64,000 bases of DNA. Source: Acidobacteriota bacterium (lineage in GTDB: Bacteria; Acidobacteriota; Terriglobia; Terriglobales; Acidobacteriaceae). Of this stretch, positions 44,513-52,860 are shown piece after piece (the first letter of the stretch is position 1; every line of letters begins with the position of its first letter). The stretch lies in the NCBI GenBank assembly GCA_021792795.1, contig JAJYUB010000009.1:1-64000 (forward strand). The letters are read 5' to 3'. The notes under the pieces are model-generated. The model saw only the letters and a list, made by a program, of their open reading frames with translations. It did not search any database and was not told the origin of the DNA. A program made the translations under genes and the position numbers.

Positions 44513-45298
44513 CTAGTGTTTTTCATTCCAGTGGCCAAGCTGATAGCGAGCCGAGTCGCCAGACAACTTCTGAAACCGTAACACGGTGAGCCCGGACGAA
44601 AACGCCGTGCAAAATTCACGCCTAAGCTTCACTAGTGATTCTAACGCTAAAGTGGGGAGTGGATGGAGTGTACCACTGGACCCGGCGTGCGTATCTGTAA
44701 CAGTGATAGTTTCGTTTATGTGTGCATTTGGCAGACCGTCCCCTGCGATGAGTGACCGTACTCGTTCGGAGTTCAACCACCACTCGGCATGCAACCGATC
44801 GGTGGGGAGATTGCCATGCAATGGCGACGTGGAAGCGCCATAAAAATCAACCGTATATCGACGAGCGATTGCGCCCAGCTTTTCAATGTTGAAAAATGCG
44901 TTTTTAAGCTCCAGCGGATCGAATGTCCATTCAATCAACTCTATTCCACGCGCCAGCGCGTCCTCTCTTTGCGCCATTTTTAACATTCTTCCGATTCCAT
45001 GATTGCGATATTCCGGCGCAACCGCCAGCATGTGGGAATGGAAATACGGCCGGCCATCGCGCAGACCGGGAATAGCCAACGCATAGCCAACCAGGCTCTC
45101 TCCAGCCCATGCGCCCAATACCTGGCCGCCGACCGCGTTGGCAACCGCGAACATTCTGCGCGGAACAATATCCAGATCGCGAAACTGCCAGACTGACTGC
45201 TGCAACTGGACACAGGCTTCCATCTCCGGAATGGAAACGATTTTGCGGACTTCAATCTTCTCAACCGCATTACTCACTGGCAGGTCCCTTTCGTTCAT
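44513..45298 (-). CDS. GNAT-family N-acyltransferase beside menC
   Basis: From the ATG at 45298 this encodes 261 residues. The acyl-CoA-binding motif is MLAVAPEYRNHGIGRMLKMA (R/Q-x-x-G-x-G/A type). An extended C-terminal half (LIEWTFDPLELKNAFFNIEK, then GASTSPLHGNLPTDRLHAEW) is found in the acyltransferases that accompany N-succinylamino acid racemases. It ends 80 bases before menC, and its start overlaps mazG by 29 bases. A likely reaction is succinyl transfer from succinyl-CoA to D-amino acids. That is inference from neighbourhood and family. Confidence 0.85.
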   Translation of the reverse strand: MNERDLPVSNAVEKIEVRKIVSIPEMEACVQLQQSVWQFRDLDIVPRRMFAVANAVGGQVLGAWAGESLVGYALAIPGLRDGRPYFHSHMLAVAPEYRNHGIGRMLKMAQREDALARGIELIEWTFDPLELKNAFFNIEKLGAIARRYTVDFYGASTSPLHGNLPTDRLHAEWWLNSERVRSLIAGDGLPNAHINETITVTDTHAGSSGTLHPLPTLALESLVKLRREFCTAFSSGLTVLRFQKLSGDSARYQLGHWNEKH

Positions 45299-46154
45299 TC
45301 GTTTTCGCACGGTCCCAAAGTTTCTCCAATTCTGCCGGCCCAAGTTCGACCATCGACGGCGCCACCGAAGAGGAAGACTCCATGGCGGCGAATCTTCGCC
45401 GAAATTTTGCATTCGACGCGCGCAGAGCAAACTCCGATTGCACACCTAACTTGCGCGCCAAATTGACGACTGTGAATAGCACGTCGCCCATCTCATCCTC
45501 TTGCGCCTTCTTTTCGCCAGAAGCGATCGCAAGTCGCAGTTCGTCCAACTCTTCCTGCAGCTTGTCGAACACTGGCGCGGCATCGCTCCAATCAAAACCG
45601 ACCGAGGCTGCCTTGCTTCCCAGCTTGCTGGCCTCCATTAACGCCGGTAGAGATCGCGGCACCTGGTCCAGCATCGAAGTGCCGCGCGCATTGGGCGCAT
45701 TCGCGCGTTCAGACCTTTTGATCTCTTCCCAACTTTGCAGCACTTGCGCCGAGGTCTCCACTCTCTCTCGATTCGCAAATACGTGTGGGTGACGACGAAT
45801 CAATTTTTCCTTCAGATTGTCCGTCACATCCTGCAACGTGAATAGCTTCTCTTCCTGCGCCATCTCCGCATAAAAAAGCACCTGCAGCAAAAGATCTCCC
45901 AGCTCGTCCTTCAGGCCGGCCCAGTCCTTGCGCTCAATGGCGTCGAGAACTTCGTAGGTCTCTTCCAGCGTGTACCGGCGGATGGAATCGAAGGTCTGTT
46001 CGCGGTCCCATGGACAGCCGTCCGGCCCACGAAGCTGGGCCATGATCGCCACCGCACGCGCGAAAGATTCCTCCAGCAATTTTGGCTGCGACGAAGCAGC
46101 CGCCGGACCCGATGGGGCCTCTGGGTTGGAGGAAGTATTGGATGTTTGGTTCAT
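45270..46154 (-). CDS. mazG: Nucleoside triphosphate pyrophosphohydrolase MazG
   Basis: This encodes about 294 residues. The first MazG domain has LRGPDGCPWDREQTFDSIRR and YTLEETYEVLDAIE with the EExxE metal site, then ELGDLLLQVLFYA. The second domain repeats the pattern (LDELRLAIASGEKKAQEDEM, then GDVLFTVVNLARKLG). The family hydrolyses NTPs, including damaged ones, to NMP and pyrophosphate. A Ser/Pro/Ala-rich N-terminal tail of about 30 residues precedes the domain. The gene leads a probable mazG-GNAT-menC transcript. Confidence 0.94.
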   Translation of the reverse strand: MNQTSNTSSNPEAPSGPAAASSQPKLLEESFARAVAIMAQLRGPDGCPWDREQTFDSIRRYTLEETYEVLDAIERKDWAGLKDELGDLLLQVLFYAEMAQEEKLFTLQDVTDNLKEKLIRRHPHVFANRERVETSAQVLQSWEEIKRSERANAPNARGTSMLDQVPRSLPALMEASKLGSKAASVGFDWSDAAPVFDKLQEELDELRLAIASGEKKAQEDEMGDVLFTVVNLARKLGVQSEFALRASNAKFRRRFAAMESSSSVAPSMVELGPAELEKLWDRAKTNERKGPASE

Positions 46155-46177
46155 GTTCCACATCTTAGACTGGTCTG

Positions 46178-47029
46178 GTGGATGATAGAAGATTGCTGCC
46201 CCACTGCGTATACTGCGGCTGCGTGTCTCTTTTCTCTTCCATTCCCGTTTGGGCGCTAATCACGGCGGCCGTTATCGCCGGCTTGACGTTTGGCAGCTTT
46301 CTAAATGTCTGCATCGTTCGTCTTCCTGCCCATCAGTCGATCGTGACGCCCGCTTCGCATTGCCTCCACTGTGGCACGCCGATCCGCGCGCGTGACAATG
46401 TCCCAGTCATCAGCTGGGTCTGGCTGCGAGGCCGCTGCCGTGCCTGCACAGTCGGTATTTCCATCCAGTATCCGCTGGTCGAACTCAGCACCGTAGCTCT
46501 GTTTGTGGCCTGCGTTGTACATACCGGCGCGACATGGCAAACACTGGTCGATGCGGTCGCCTGCTTTCTTTTACTTGGCCTTGCTGTTATGGATTGGCAA
46601 ACCATGCTGTTACCCGACGCCTTTACCTTGACCGGCATCGGAGCTGCCTTTTTGCTGAAAGTTTTTGCTCCTGGAAATCGGTTTCGCTTGCGCGTTGCAA
46701 TCCAAACGCTGGAAGCTGCGGCCATAGCTGCAGCTCTACTGCTGCTGGTTTGGGTGCTCTATCGCGTCGTGCGCCGCCGCCAGGGGATGGGATTGGGCGA
46801 CGTGAAACTGCTGGCAATGGTCGCCGCCTTCATGGGCCTGCCTGTTGCCCTGTTCGCCTACTTTGTCGGAGTGCTGGCCGCCGCGTTGTTTGCCATCGTG
46901 CTGCTGGCGCAACGTAAGGTTCGCGGTTCCGATCGCATTCCTTTTGGCAGCTTTCTTGCCGCGGCGGGAATCCTTGCCATTTTTCTTGGAAAATCCGCGA
47001 TCGCCTGGTACCTTTCGATGTTTCATTAA
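46178..47029 (+). CDS. Prepilin leader peptidase / N-methyltransferase (A24A)
   Basis: This encodes 283 residues with about eight membrane helices. The cytoplasmic loop has two zinc-type Cys pairs (HCLHCGTPI and RGRCRACTVG). The aspartyl protease residues are in AVMDWQTMLLPD and in GMGLGDVKLLAMVA (GxGD motif). It cleaves type IV pilin or type II secretion pseudopilin leaders and methylates the new N-terminus. The pilus genes themselves are not in the window. The ATG at 46178 has GGTGG close upstream. A GTG at 46223 is an alternative. It is divergent from mazG. Confidence 0.93.
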   Translation: MDDRRLLPHCVYCGCVSLFSSIPVWALITAAVIAGLTFGSFLNVCIVRLPAHQSIVTPASHCLHCGTPIRARDNVPVISWVWLRGRCRACTVGISIQYPLVELSTVALFVACVVHTGATWQTLVDAVACFLLLGLAVMDWQTMLLPDAFTLTGIGAAFLLKVFAPGNRFRLRVAIQTLEAAAIAAALLLLVWVLYRVVRRRQGMGLGDVKLLAMVAAFMGLPVALFAYFVGVLAAALFAIVLLAQRKVRGSDRIPFGSFLAAAGILAIFLGKSAIAWYLSMFH

Positions 47030-47067
47030 AGCGGATTTACAGCTTGTACAGTTATTTGGGGTCGAGA

Positions 47068-47175
47068 GTCATTCTGAACGGAGGTTGCACGGCAACCGAA
47101 GTGAAGAATCCAGAGGCTATCCGCATCGCAAACGCTGCCATTACCCTTTGGATTCTTCGCTGCGCCCAGATTGAC
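47068..47175. repeat. Dispersed long inverted repeat, copy 2
   Basis: The left arm GTCATTCTGAACG, then GAAGTGAAGAATCCAG, matches copy 1 at 27376 almost exactly. The right arm (TTGGATTCTTCGCTGCGCCC, then AGATTGAC) is more diverged. A small nested hairpin, GGTTGC-ACG-GCAACC, is inserted in the left arm. It lies between the convergent prepilin peptidase and TPR genes, the same setting as copy 1. Confidence 0.8.
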
Positions 47176-47214
47176 CCCTCTCATTTCGATTACAGAATCT
47201 GTAACCGCTACAGT

Positions 47215-48132
47215 TCATCGGTTGTGCATGCATTTTTCCGGATGGGCCAGCATCTTCTCGGCCCTCCTTGCATACTTTCCTTGCGGATTGGTGGTTGCGT
47301 AGCTCTTGAAATGCGCCATCGCCTCGCTGGTTTCATTCTCCTTGCAAAGTGCATCGGCTAGGCCGTATAGCGCGGTATCGTTGGTCGGATCAAACTGTAG
47401 CGCATCCTGATAGCGCAAATATCCGCCGCGATAATTTCCATTCTTCATGTACAAATCGGCAGAATTCAGGTCGTCGTCGACTCGTCCATCCGGGTTTTGA
47501 TCGCGCGTAAATGAATCCAACTTGGGATGCGTTCCGAGATTGCCCTCTCCCACATCCGGGTCCGGCAAATGTGCATCGCTGGAACTGTACCCGCCTTTGG
47601 AAGAGGAGGTCGAACCGGGCTGCGGAGTTCCAGACCCCCGAAAATTTCCCGTTCCTGCTGCGCCGTCTTCGTTATCGTCTCCCTTCGCCGCCGCCTTCGA
47701 TTGCGCCTCGGGAAAAGGGTTGTCTTTAGCCGGTGAGGACTGCCCCGATTTTCGACTCGGATTTGTTGTCGCGGGCAGTGGAGCGCCTGAATTTGGAGAC
47801 GAACTATTTTGCATCGGCTCGGTGGACTGCGGAGCGTCCTGCTGCGAATTCCCTTTCGCCGCGGCCTGCGACTGCGCCATAGGAAACGGATTGCTGGCGG
47901 CCGGATCGGTGTCGGGTGTAGATTTGGGTCCGGACTTCGAGGAACTTTGCGACTTCGCCGTCTTTGTCTGGGGAGAAGACGAGGACTGCGGCGACGGCTT
48001 CTTGGCATTTGCCGACGGAGCATCGGGCGGCGGACTCTGGCTGCTCTGTTGCGCCCATGCGAGCACGCTTCCAAACAGCAGCACAGCGACCAACGCGGGC
48101 ACCCTGCGGCGCGACTCTTTTAAACACCCCAT
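47215..48132 (-). CDS. Secreted Ser/Pro-rich protein with C-terminal TPR-like repeats
   Basis: From the ATG at 48132 this encodes 305 residues. A signal peptide ends near VLAWAQQ. About 150 residues are low-complexity, rich in Ser, Pro, Gln and Lys, with two copies of a PNPFPMAQSQAAAKG-like unit (PFPMAQSQAAAKG and PFPEAQSKAAAKG). The last 90 residues form two or three tetratricopeptide-like helices (NADLYMKNGNYRGGYLRYQD, then ALQFDPTNDTALYGLADALC). It is probably a periplasmic scaffold. The open frame to 48462 runs over the neighbouring divergent gene and is not native. Confidence 0.82.
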   Translation of the reverse strand: MGCLKESRRRVPALVAVLLFGSVLAWAQQSSQSPPPDAPSANAKKPSPQSSSSPQTKTAKSQSSSKSGPKSTPDTDPAASNPFPMAQSQAAAKGNSQQDAPQSTEPMQNSSSPNSGAPLPATTNPSRKSGQSSPAKDNPFPEAQSKAAAKGDDNEDGAAGTGNFRGSGTPQPGSTSSSKGGYSSSDAHLPDPDVGEGNLGTHPKLDSFTRDQNPDGRVDDDLNSADLYMKNGNYRGGYLRYQDALQFDPTNDTALYGLADALCKENETSEAMAHFKSYATTNPQGKYARRAEKMLAHPEKCMHNR

Positions 48133-48243
48133 ACCTACTATTCTGGACGTTTTCTCGCCCGTTTGGGTAGGCGAATCGACCCAATCCAGAAAAATTTTCG
48201 GTGTCGTGGCTGCTATACTTCTAGTTCTGCTTCCAACATACGT

Positions 48244-48888
48244 ATGGGTCTGATCGTTCGCTCCTCCGCAATCCACGCCGCCGGTTGTTATACCACCACC
48301 CCCATCGCGAAAGGTACTCGCGTCGTGGAATACACTGGCCCTGTAATTGATAAGGAAGAGGCCGACCGCCGATATGAGGACAAGCCGATCACCTATCTGT
48401 TCGGCATTGGCGACGGATCCAAGGTCATCGATGGCCATGGCATCGCCATGTTCATCAATCATTCCTGCGATGCGAACTGTGAGACCGAGGAAATCGACGG
48501 CCGCGTATGGATCATGGCCATCCGCGACATCGCCGCAGGCGAGGAGCTTTGCTACGACTACTGCCTGTACGACGGCGGCGACGAAGACGCCCCTTGCAAC
48601 TGTGGCGCGAAGAAGTGTCGCGGATCGATGTATTCCGCCGAAGAGCTGCGAAGGCGCAAGCAGTTGGCGTTAAGACGGGCGAAGGAACAAGCAGCGGTCA
48701 AAAAGAAGAAGGTAAAACTCGCCGCGAACAAGAAGAAACGAGTGCAGTCTGGCTCATCGTCGAGGAATGCCGCGCAACCTGCGAAAACATCGGGAAGAAA
48801 GCCGTCGAAGGAGAAGACTTCGCAATCTTCCCAGAGACGAAAACCCGCCGGTACCGGCAAGACTGCCAAAAAGGCCCGCCGGAAGTAA
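48244..48888 (+). CDS. SET-domain lysine methyltransferase with histone-like tail
   Basis: From the ATG at 48244 this encodes 214 residues. The SET fold occupies about 1-115, with GCYTTTPIAKGTRVVEYTGP, FINHSCDANC (about 70-79) and AGEELCYDYCLYD. A post-SET zinc cluster follows (CNCGAKKCRG, from Cys118). Residues 135-214 are a Lys/Arg/Ala/Ser tail (AVKKKKVKLAANKKKR, later KTAKKARRK) like histone H1 or bacterial Hc1. The SET domain transfers methyl from SAM to protein lysines. The tail should bind DNA or be its own substrate. The open frame to 48163 is not needed. Confidence 0.9.
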   Translation: MGLIVRSSAIHAAGCYTTTPIAKGTRVVEYTGPVIDKEEADRRYEDKPITYLFGIGDGSKVIDGHGIAMFINHSCDANCETEEIDGRVWIMAIRDIAAGEELCYDYCLYDGGDEDAPCNCGAKKCRGSMYSAEELRRRKQLALRRAKEQAAVKKKKVKLAANKKKRVQSGSSSRNAAQPAKTSGRKPSKEKTSQSSQRRKPAGTGKTAKKARRK

Positions 48889-49050
48889 TCCCCGCGGCGC
48901 CGCAACAATCGGAAAACGCGCATAGCTGAATCGAAGAAATCCTTGGTCTCGGGCAACGCGGCGGCTGCATCCTGACGGCCGGCTCAAGCGCTACAATCAT
49001 AGGACAGGTCAACAGGCCACGCACACCGAAACACTACTATCGACGACCCT

Positions 49051-51120
49051 ATGGCTTATCAGGTTTTAGCGCGCAAATACCGTCCCCAGCGCTTCGCAGA
49101 CGTCATCGGACAAGACCACGTCACGCACACGCTGTTGAATGCCCTGGCACAGGACAGGATCGCGCACGGCTACATCTTTAGCGGACATCGCGGCATCGGC
49201 AAAACCACTATCGCCCGCATCCTTGCCATGGCGCTGCAATGTCGAACGCATCAGGGGACGCCTGAGCGTCCGACGCCGGAGCCTTGCGGCTTGTGCGACG
49301 CCTGCACGGAGATTCGCGCTGGCAACGCCATGGACGTCATCGAGATTGACGCGGCCACCAATCGCGGCATCGACGAAATTCGCGAGCTGCGCGAAGGCGC
49401 CCGCTATAGCCCGGCGCGGGACCGATACAAGATCTACATCCTCGACGAAGCGCATCAGATTACGGATGCCGCGTTCAATGCGCTCCTAAAAACGCTGGAG
49501 GAGCCGCCGGCGCACGTCATTTTCATGATGGCGACCACGCAGCCGGAAGACATTCCCCAGACCATCCGTTCACGCAGCCAGCACTTCAGCTTTCATGCGG
49601 TCCGTTTTCAGGAAATTGTGGCGCAACTGCGCAGCATCGCGGAAAAGGAATCGGTCGGCGTCGATGAAGCGGCGTTGTCCCTGCTTGCCGAGGCCGGCGA
49701 CGGCTCGATGCGCGATGCGCTCTCCATCATGGACCAGGCGATTGCCAGCGCTCCGCTGGTCAATGGCGCGCACGCCCTGGGAGCGTCGCAGATCCGCTCC
49801 CTGATGGGGACCGTTTCGAATCAGGTGTTCGAGAACATGATGGATGCGGTGAAAGAACAGAACGCCGCCTCGATGCTGGAACTAGCGGCGCAACTGCTCG
49901 ACGCGGGAAACAGTCCGCAGCAAATTGCGCGGCAAATGGTGCGCTTCCTGCGCAATTGCCTGATGGCGCGGCTGGCAGGAACAAATTCTGATCTGCTACA
50001 GGTTTCCGACGAAGAGAGAGCGCGCGCGGAGCGGGTGGCAGATGTATTTTCCGAAGAGGATTTGACGCGCTTTTTGAACTCAATGTTGCGCACCTTCGAC
50101 GATCTCGGCTATCGGCAGGAGCAGCGGTTTCATCTTGAACTTGGATTGCTGAAGCTGGTCCACATGCAACGACTGCTGCCGTTGGAAGATTTGTTCCGCC
50201 AGCTTTCGCTTCCGCCGGGAGCAGATGGAAGTTCCAGCGCCGCGACGCCGCGATTGACGGGAACCAGCGCCGCGCCGAAACATCTGGAGCTTCCCCTGCC
50301 GCGGGCCAATGCTTCGTCCGCGACTGCACCGCTCACGGCCCGTTCGTCCGCGCGTGAGGAGTTCAAGCCACCGGTTTCGCCGCCGAGCGAAACCGCTGCA
50401 CCCGTAATTGCCGACAGCCATCCGCTCCAGGGAATGTTTGCCAGTTCTCCGGGCTCTTCGCCTGTCGCGCATGCGGTTGCCGCCTCCAGACCTGCGCCGG
50501 TTGCATCCGCGCCGATGCCGCAGCCGGCACAGGCCTCACCTCCTAGACAGGAAAAAGCGCCATCCGCGACGCCATCCGCGGTCGCTGCTGCTGCGACCGT
50601 CCCGGCGATCGCTCAGGCCGAACCGTCTCCAGTGGAAGCCGACATCTCCTCCGTTGAAACATTGCCTTCAGCAAGCCAACCCGAGCCCCCACAGGCAACC
50701 TCCGCGCCCGATGTAGAACCCTTGCACGCTGCGATGAGCCATGCGCTGGTCCGGGGAGGACATGAAACCGCCGGGTACCTGCTCGAAGCTGGAACCTGCG
50801 AATGGAGTGGCAACGAATTGCGGGTTCGCGTCGGTGCCTCCAAAACGCTGTTTGAGATGACGTATCCGTCACAGGCGCAACAGATTGTGCGGGAGGCCTT
50901 TCGGCAAATTGCCGGCCCAGGCCGCACGGTACGGTTGGAACCCGGCGATTCGTCGCCAGCCAATGGGAAAAAAACCAGGGCGAAAGCAATGCCTGTCCCA
51001 GTAACCGATGGCGAAACGCGCCCCCAGGACCATCCCCTGATTCGCCACGCACTGCAACTTTTTTCTGCGGAAGTTCGCAGCGTTGTTTCTCTACGCGATC
51101 CGCAAGCGCCGAAAACTTAA
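49051..51120 (+). CDS. dnaX: DNA polymerase III subunits gamma/tau
   Basis: This encodes 689 residues. The clamp-loader ATPase has YRPQRFADVIGQDHV, Walker A SGHRGIGKTTIARI, a zinc module ending CGLCDAC, Walker B IYILDEAHQ and sensor-type TTQPEDIPQTIRSRSQHF. Domain III continues to about residue 370. A long Ala/Pro/Ser linker (about 390-560) precedes the tau C-terminal domain (ELRVRVGASKTLFEMTYPSQ). It loads the sliding clamp and bridges polymerase and helicase. It heads the conserved dnaX-ybaB-recR cluster, with 15 bases to ybaB. Confidence 0.96.
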   Translation: MAYQVLARKYRPQRFADVIGQDHVTHTLLNALAQDRIAHGYIFSGHRGIGKTTIARILAMALQCRTHQGTPERPTPEPCGLCDACTEIRAGNAMDVIEIDAATNRGIDEIRELREGARYSPARDRYKIYILDEAHQITDAAFNALLKTLEEPPAHVIFMMATTQPEDIPQTIRSRSQHFSFHAVRFQEIVAQLRSIAEKESVGVDEAALSLLAEAGDGSMRDALSIMDQAIASAPLVNGAHALGASQIRSLMGTVSNQVFENMMDAVKEQNAASMLELAAQLLDAGNSPQQIARQMVRFLRNCLMARLAGTNSDLLQVSDEERARAERVADVFSEEDLTRFLNSMLRTFDDLGYRQEQRFHLELGLLKLVHMQRLLPLEDLFRQLSLPPGADGSSSAATPRLTGTSAAPKHLELPLPRANASSATAPLTARSSAREEFKPPVSPPSETAAPVIADSHPLQGMFASSPGSSPVAHAVAASRPAPVASAPMPQPAQASPPRQEKAPSATPSAVAAAATVPAIAQAEPSPVEADISSVETLPSASQPEPPQATSAPDVEPLHAAMSHALVRGGHETAGYLLEAGTCEWSGNELRVRVGASKTLFEMTYPSQAQQIVREAFRQIAGPGRTVRLEPGDSSPANGKKTRAKAMPVPVTDGETRPQDHPLIRHALQLFSAEVRSVVSLRDPQAPKT

Positions 51121-51135
51121 CTGGAAGGGCTCCCG

Positions 51136-51474
51136 ATGGACATGGACAAAATTAAGGAAATGATGGGCCAGGCACAACAGATGCAGCAGCAGATGGAACA
51201 GACCATGGCCCAGATTCAGGTGGAAGGCTCAGCGGGCGGCGGCGCGATTACCGTGCGGATGAATGGCAAGAAGCAGGTGCTGGCGGTGCAGGTTGACCCA
51301 TCGGCAGCCGCGGTCGGCACCGGCCCTGGAGACAGTACGGCGGACTTGGAGATGCTGCAGGACTTGATTGCCGCAGCAGTCAACGATGCTGGGCGCCGGG
51401 TCGATGAAGCGCTGCAAGGAAAGCTTTCTGGAATGCTCGGGGGCATGGAGTGGATGCGGATGCTGGGCCACTAA
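51136..51474 (+). CDS. ybaB: YbaB/EbfC nucleoid-associated protein
   Basis: This encodes 112 residues, the usual size. It opens with a Met/Gln-rich helix (KEMMGQAQQMQQQMEQTMAQ), then GGGAITVRMNGKKQVLAVQV and DLIAAAVNDAGRRVDEALQG. The family forms dimers with a tweezer shape that bind DNA. GGAAGGG lies before the ATG. Its place between dnaX and recR is conserved across bacteria and confirms the assignment. Confidence 0.95.
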   Translation: MDMDKIKEMMGQAQQMQQQMEQTMAQIQVEGSAGGGAITVRMNGKKQVLAVQVDPSAAAVGTGPGDSTADLEMLQDLIAAAVNDAGRRVDEALQGKLSGMLGGMEWMRMLGH

Positions 51475-51546
51475 GTTTACCCAAGCAGCGGAGGTAAAAG
51501 TTACGTGCTCTCGATCAACTTCCCACTTCATTTCTAAGGAAAAACA

Positions 51547-52146
51547 GTGTCACGCTTCGCGCAACCGCTCACCCAATTGATTGACGAATTGTCGAAACTG
51601 CCAGGAATTGGCAGAAAGTCGGCCCAACGGCTTGCGTTCCATATTCTGCGCGCGACGGAACAAGATGCTTTTGCGTTGGCTGACGCGATCCGGGACCTGA
51701 AAGCCCAGCTTCATTTGTGCTCGATCTGTCACAACATTACGGATGTCGATCCATGTCAGTTCTGCAGCAATCCGTCGCGGAATCAGGCCATTATTTGCGT
51801 TGTGGAAGAGCCATCGAACATCGCCAGTATCGAGAGGACCAAGCACTTCAACGGCGCCTACCATGTGTTGCATGGAACGCTATCGCCATTGAACGGAATT
51901 GGTCCGGACCAGCTTCGCATCGATAGCCTCGTGGAGCGTGTTCAAGCGGGGTCGCTGCAGGAGGTCATTCTGGCCACGAATCCCACCGTTGAAGGCGAGG
52001 CCACCGCCGGATATCTGCTGCAGTTGCTGCGCGGGACGCCTGTCCGTATTACCAGAATCGCCACCGGCATTCCGGCGGGGGCCGATATCGAATATGCGGA
52101 TGAAGTGACCATGACGCGGGCCATGGAAGGCCGCAGGGAACTCTGA
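51547..52146 (+). CDS. recR: Recombination mediator protein RecR
   Basis: This encodes 199 residues. The N-terminal helix-hairpin-helix is LSKLPGIGRKSAQRLAFHIL, the zinc finger is LCSICHNITDVDPCQFC, and the Toprim domain starts AIICVVEEPSNIASIERT, with LATNPTVEGEATAGYL following. It works with RecF and RecO to load RecA on gapped DNA. The GTG start at 51547 has AAGGA seven bases upstream. A hairpin ten bases after the stop probably ends the cluster. Confidence 0.96.
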   Translation: MSRFAQPLTQLIDELSKLPGIGRKSAQRLAFHILRATEQDAFALADAIRDLKAQLHLCSICHNITDVDPCQFCSNPSRNQAIICVVEEPSNIASIERTKHFNGAYHVLHGTLSPLNGIGPDQLRIDSLVERVQAGSLQEVILATNPTVEGEATAGYLLQLLRGTPVRITRIATGIPAGADIEYADEVTMTRAMEGRREL

Positions 52147-52155
52147 CGCGATTCC

Positions 52156-52186
52156 CATGCGGCGGACGCGTCAATTCCGCCGCATG
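52156..52186 (+). terminator. Hairpin after recR
   Basis: CATGCGGCGGA (52156-52166) pairs perfectly with TCCGCCGCATG (52176-52186) over a nine-base loop. There is no clear T-run, so termination may be weak or rely on the stem alone. It lies between the convergent recR and the response-regulator gene. Confidence 0.6.
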
Positions 52187-52237
52187 TTCGAAAATCAATC
52201 ATTACAGGGAAACTTTCTGTGCGCTGAAGCCGTTCTG

Positions 52238-52612
52238 CTATGAGCGCAAGTGCATCAGCAGGTCCTGCGGATGCACGGGCTTGGCGAGAATTTCAAACTC
52301 GTGGCCCTGGGTTCTCGCTTTCTCCAACAGATCGGCCGTCGCTGCCTGGCCGGAAAACAGGAGGATCTTGCACTTCGGCAGCAATCTGCGGATCTGGATG
52401 GCCGCATCGATGCCGTTCATGTCATTCATAATGACATCGCTGATGATCATTTCCGGCTGCATGGACTGGGCCAGTTCGACAGCCATTTCTCCACTATAAA
52501 CAGCCGTCGCTTCAAAGCCGTTCCGATTCAGGATAATGACCAGCGTATCGGCAATTACGCGCTCATCATCGACCACCAATATCTTTGGCTTCACAAAAAC
52601 TCTCTCTTGCAT
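52238..52612 (-). CDS. Single-domain response regulator (receiver only)
   Basis: This encodes 124 residues, a lone receiver domain. The acidic pocket is ILVVDDERVIADTLV and the phospho-acceptor Asp is in MIISDVIMNDMNGID. The switch Thr/Ser position is ILLFSGQAAT and the conserved Lys is in EILAKPVHPQDLL. There is no output domain, so it acts by protein contacts, perhaps within a phosphorelay. No kinase gene is adjacent. A GTG seven codons in, with GAGAG upstream, is an alternative start. Confidence 0.92.
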   Translation of the reverse strand: MQERVFVKPKILVVDDERVIADTLVIILNRNGFEATAVYSGEMAVELAQSMQPEMIISDVIMNDMNGIDAAIQIRRLLPKCKILLFSGQAATADLLEKARTQGHEFEILAKPVHPQDLLMHLRS

Positions 52613-52860
52613 CTCAAGATTTCGTAGACCTTACCGAGGAATGCTTTGGATCGTCGATCTATGCGAAGTGTACCCCAATCCAGGAAACTTCGTCTGCAAC
52701 TCTTCCTACAGCAATTGGACGAATGACAGGCCACAACGGGCCGATAAATCAGAAGCCAAAGCGTAACATGCCGGGCACCAGAAATCCAAAACTCCAGGAA
52801 ATAAAGTCTTCGCCAGCTTGAAAATAAATCTCCGTCTCGGCGGAATAGGCTTCCGCCCAT

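Noticed and set aside
50968-50974. Run of seven A in dnaX as a programmed frameshift site
   Set aside because: It lies near the C-terminal end, about residue 640 of 689, so slippage would not produce a gamma-like product. No matching stem-loop or upstream ribosome site was seen.
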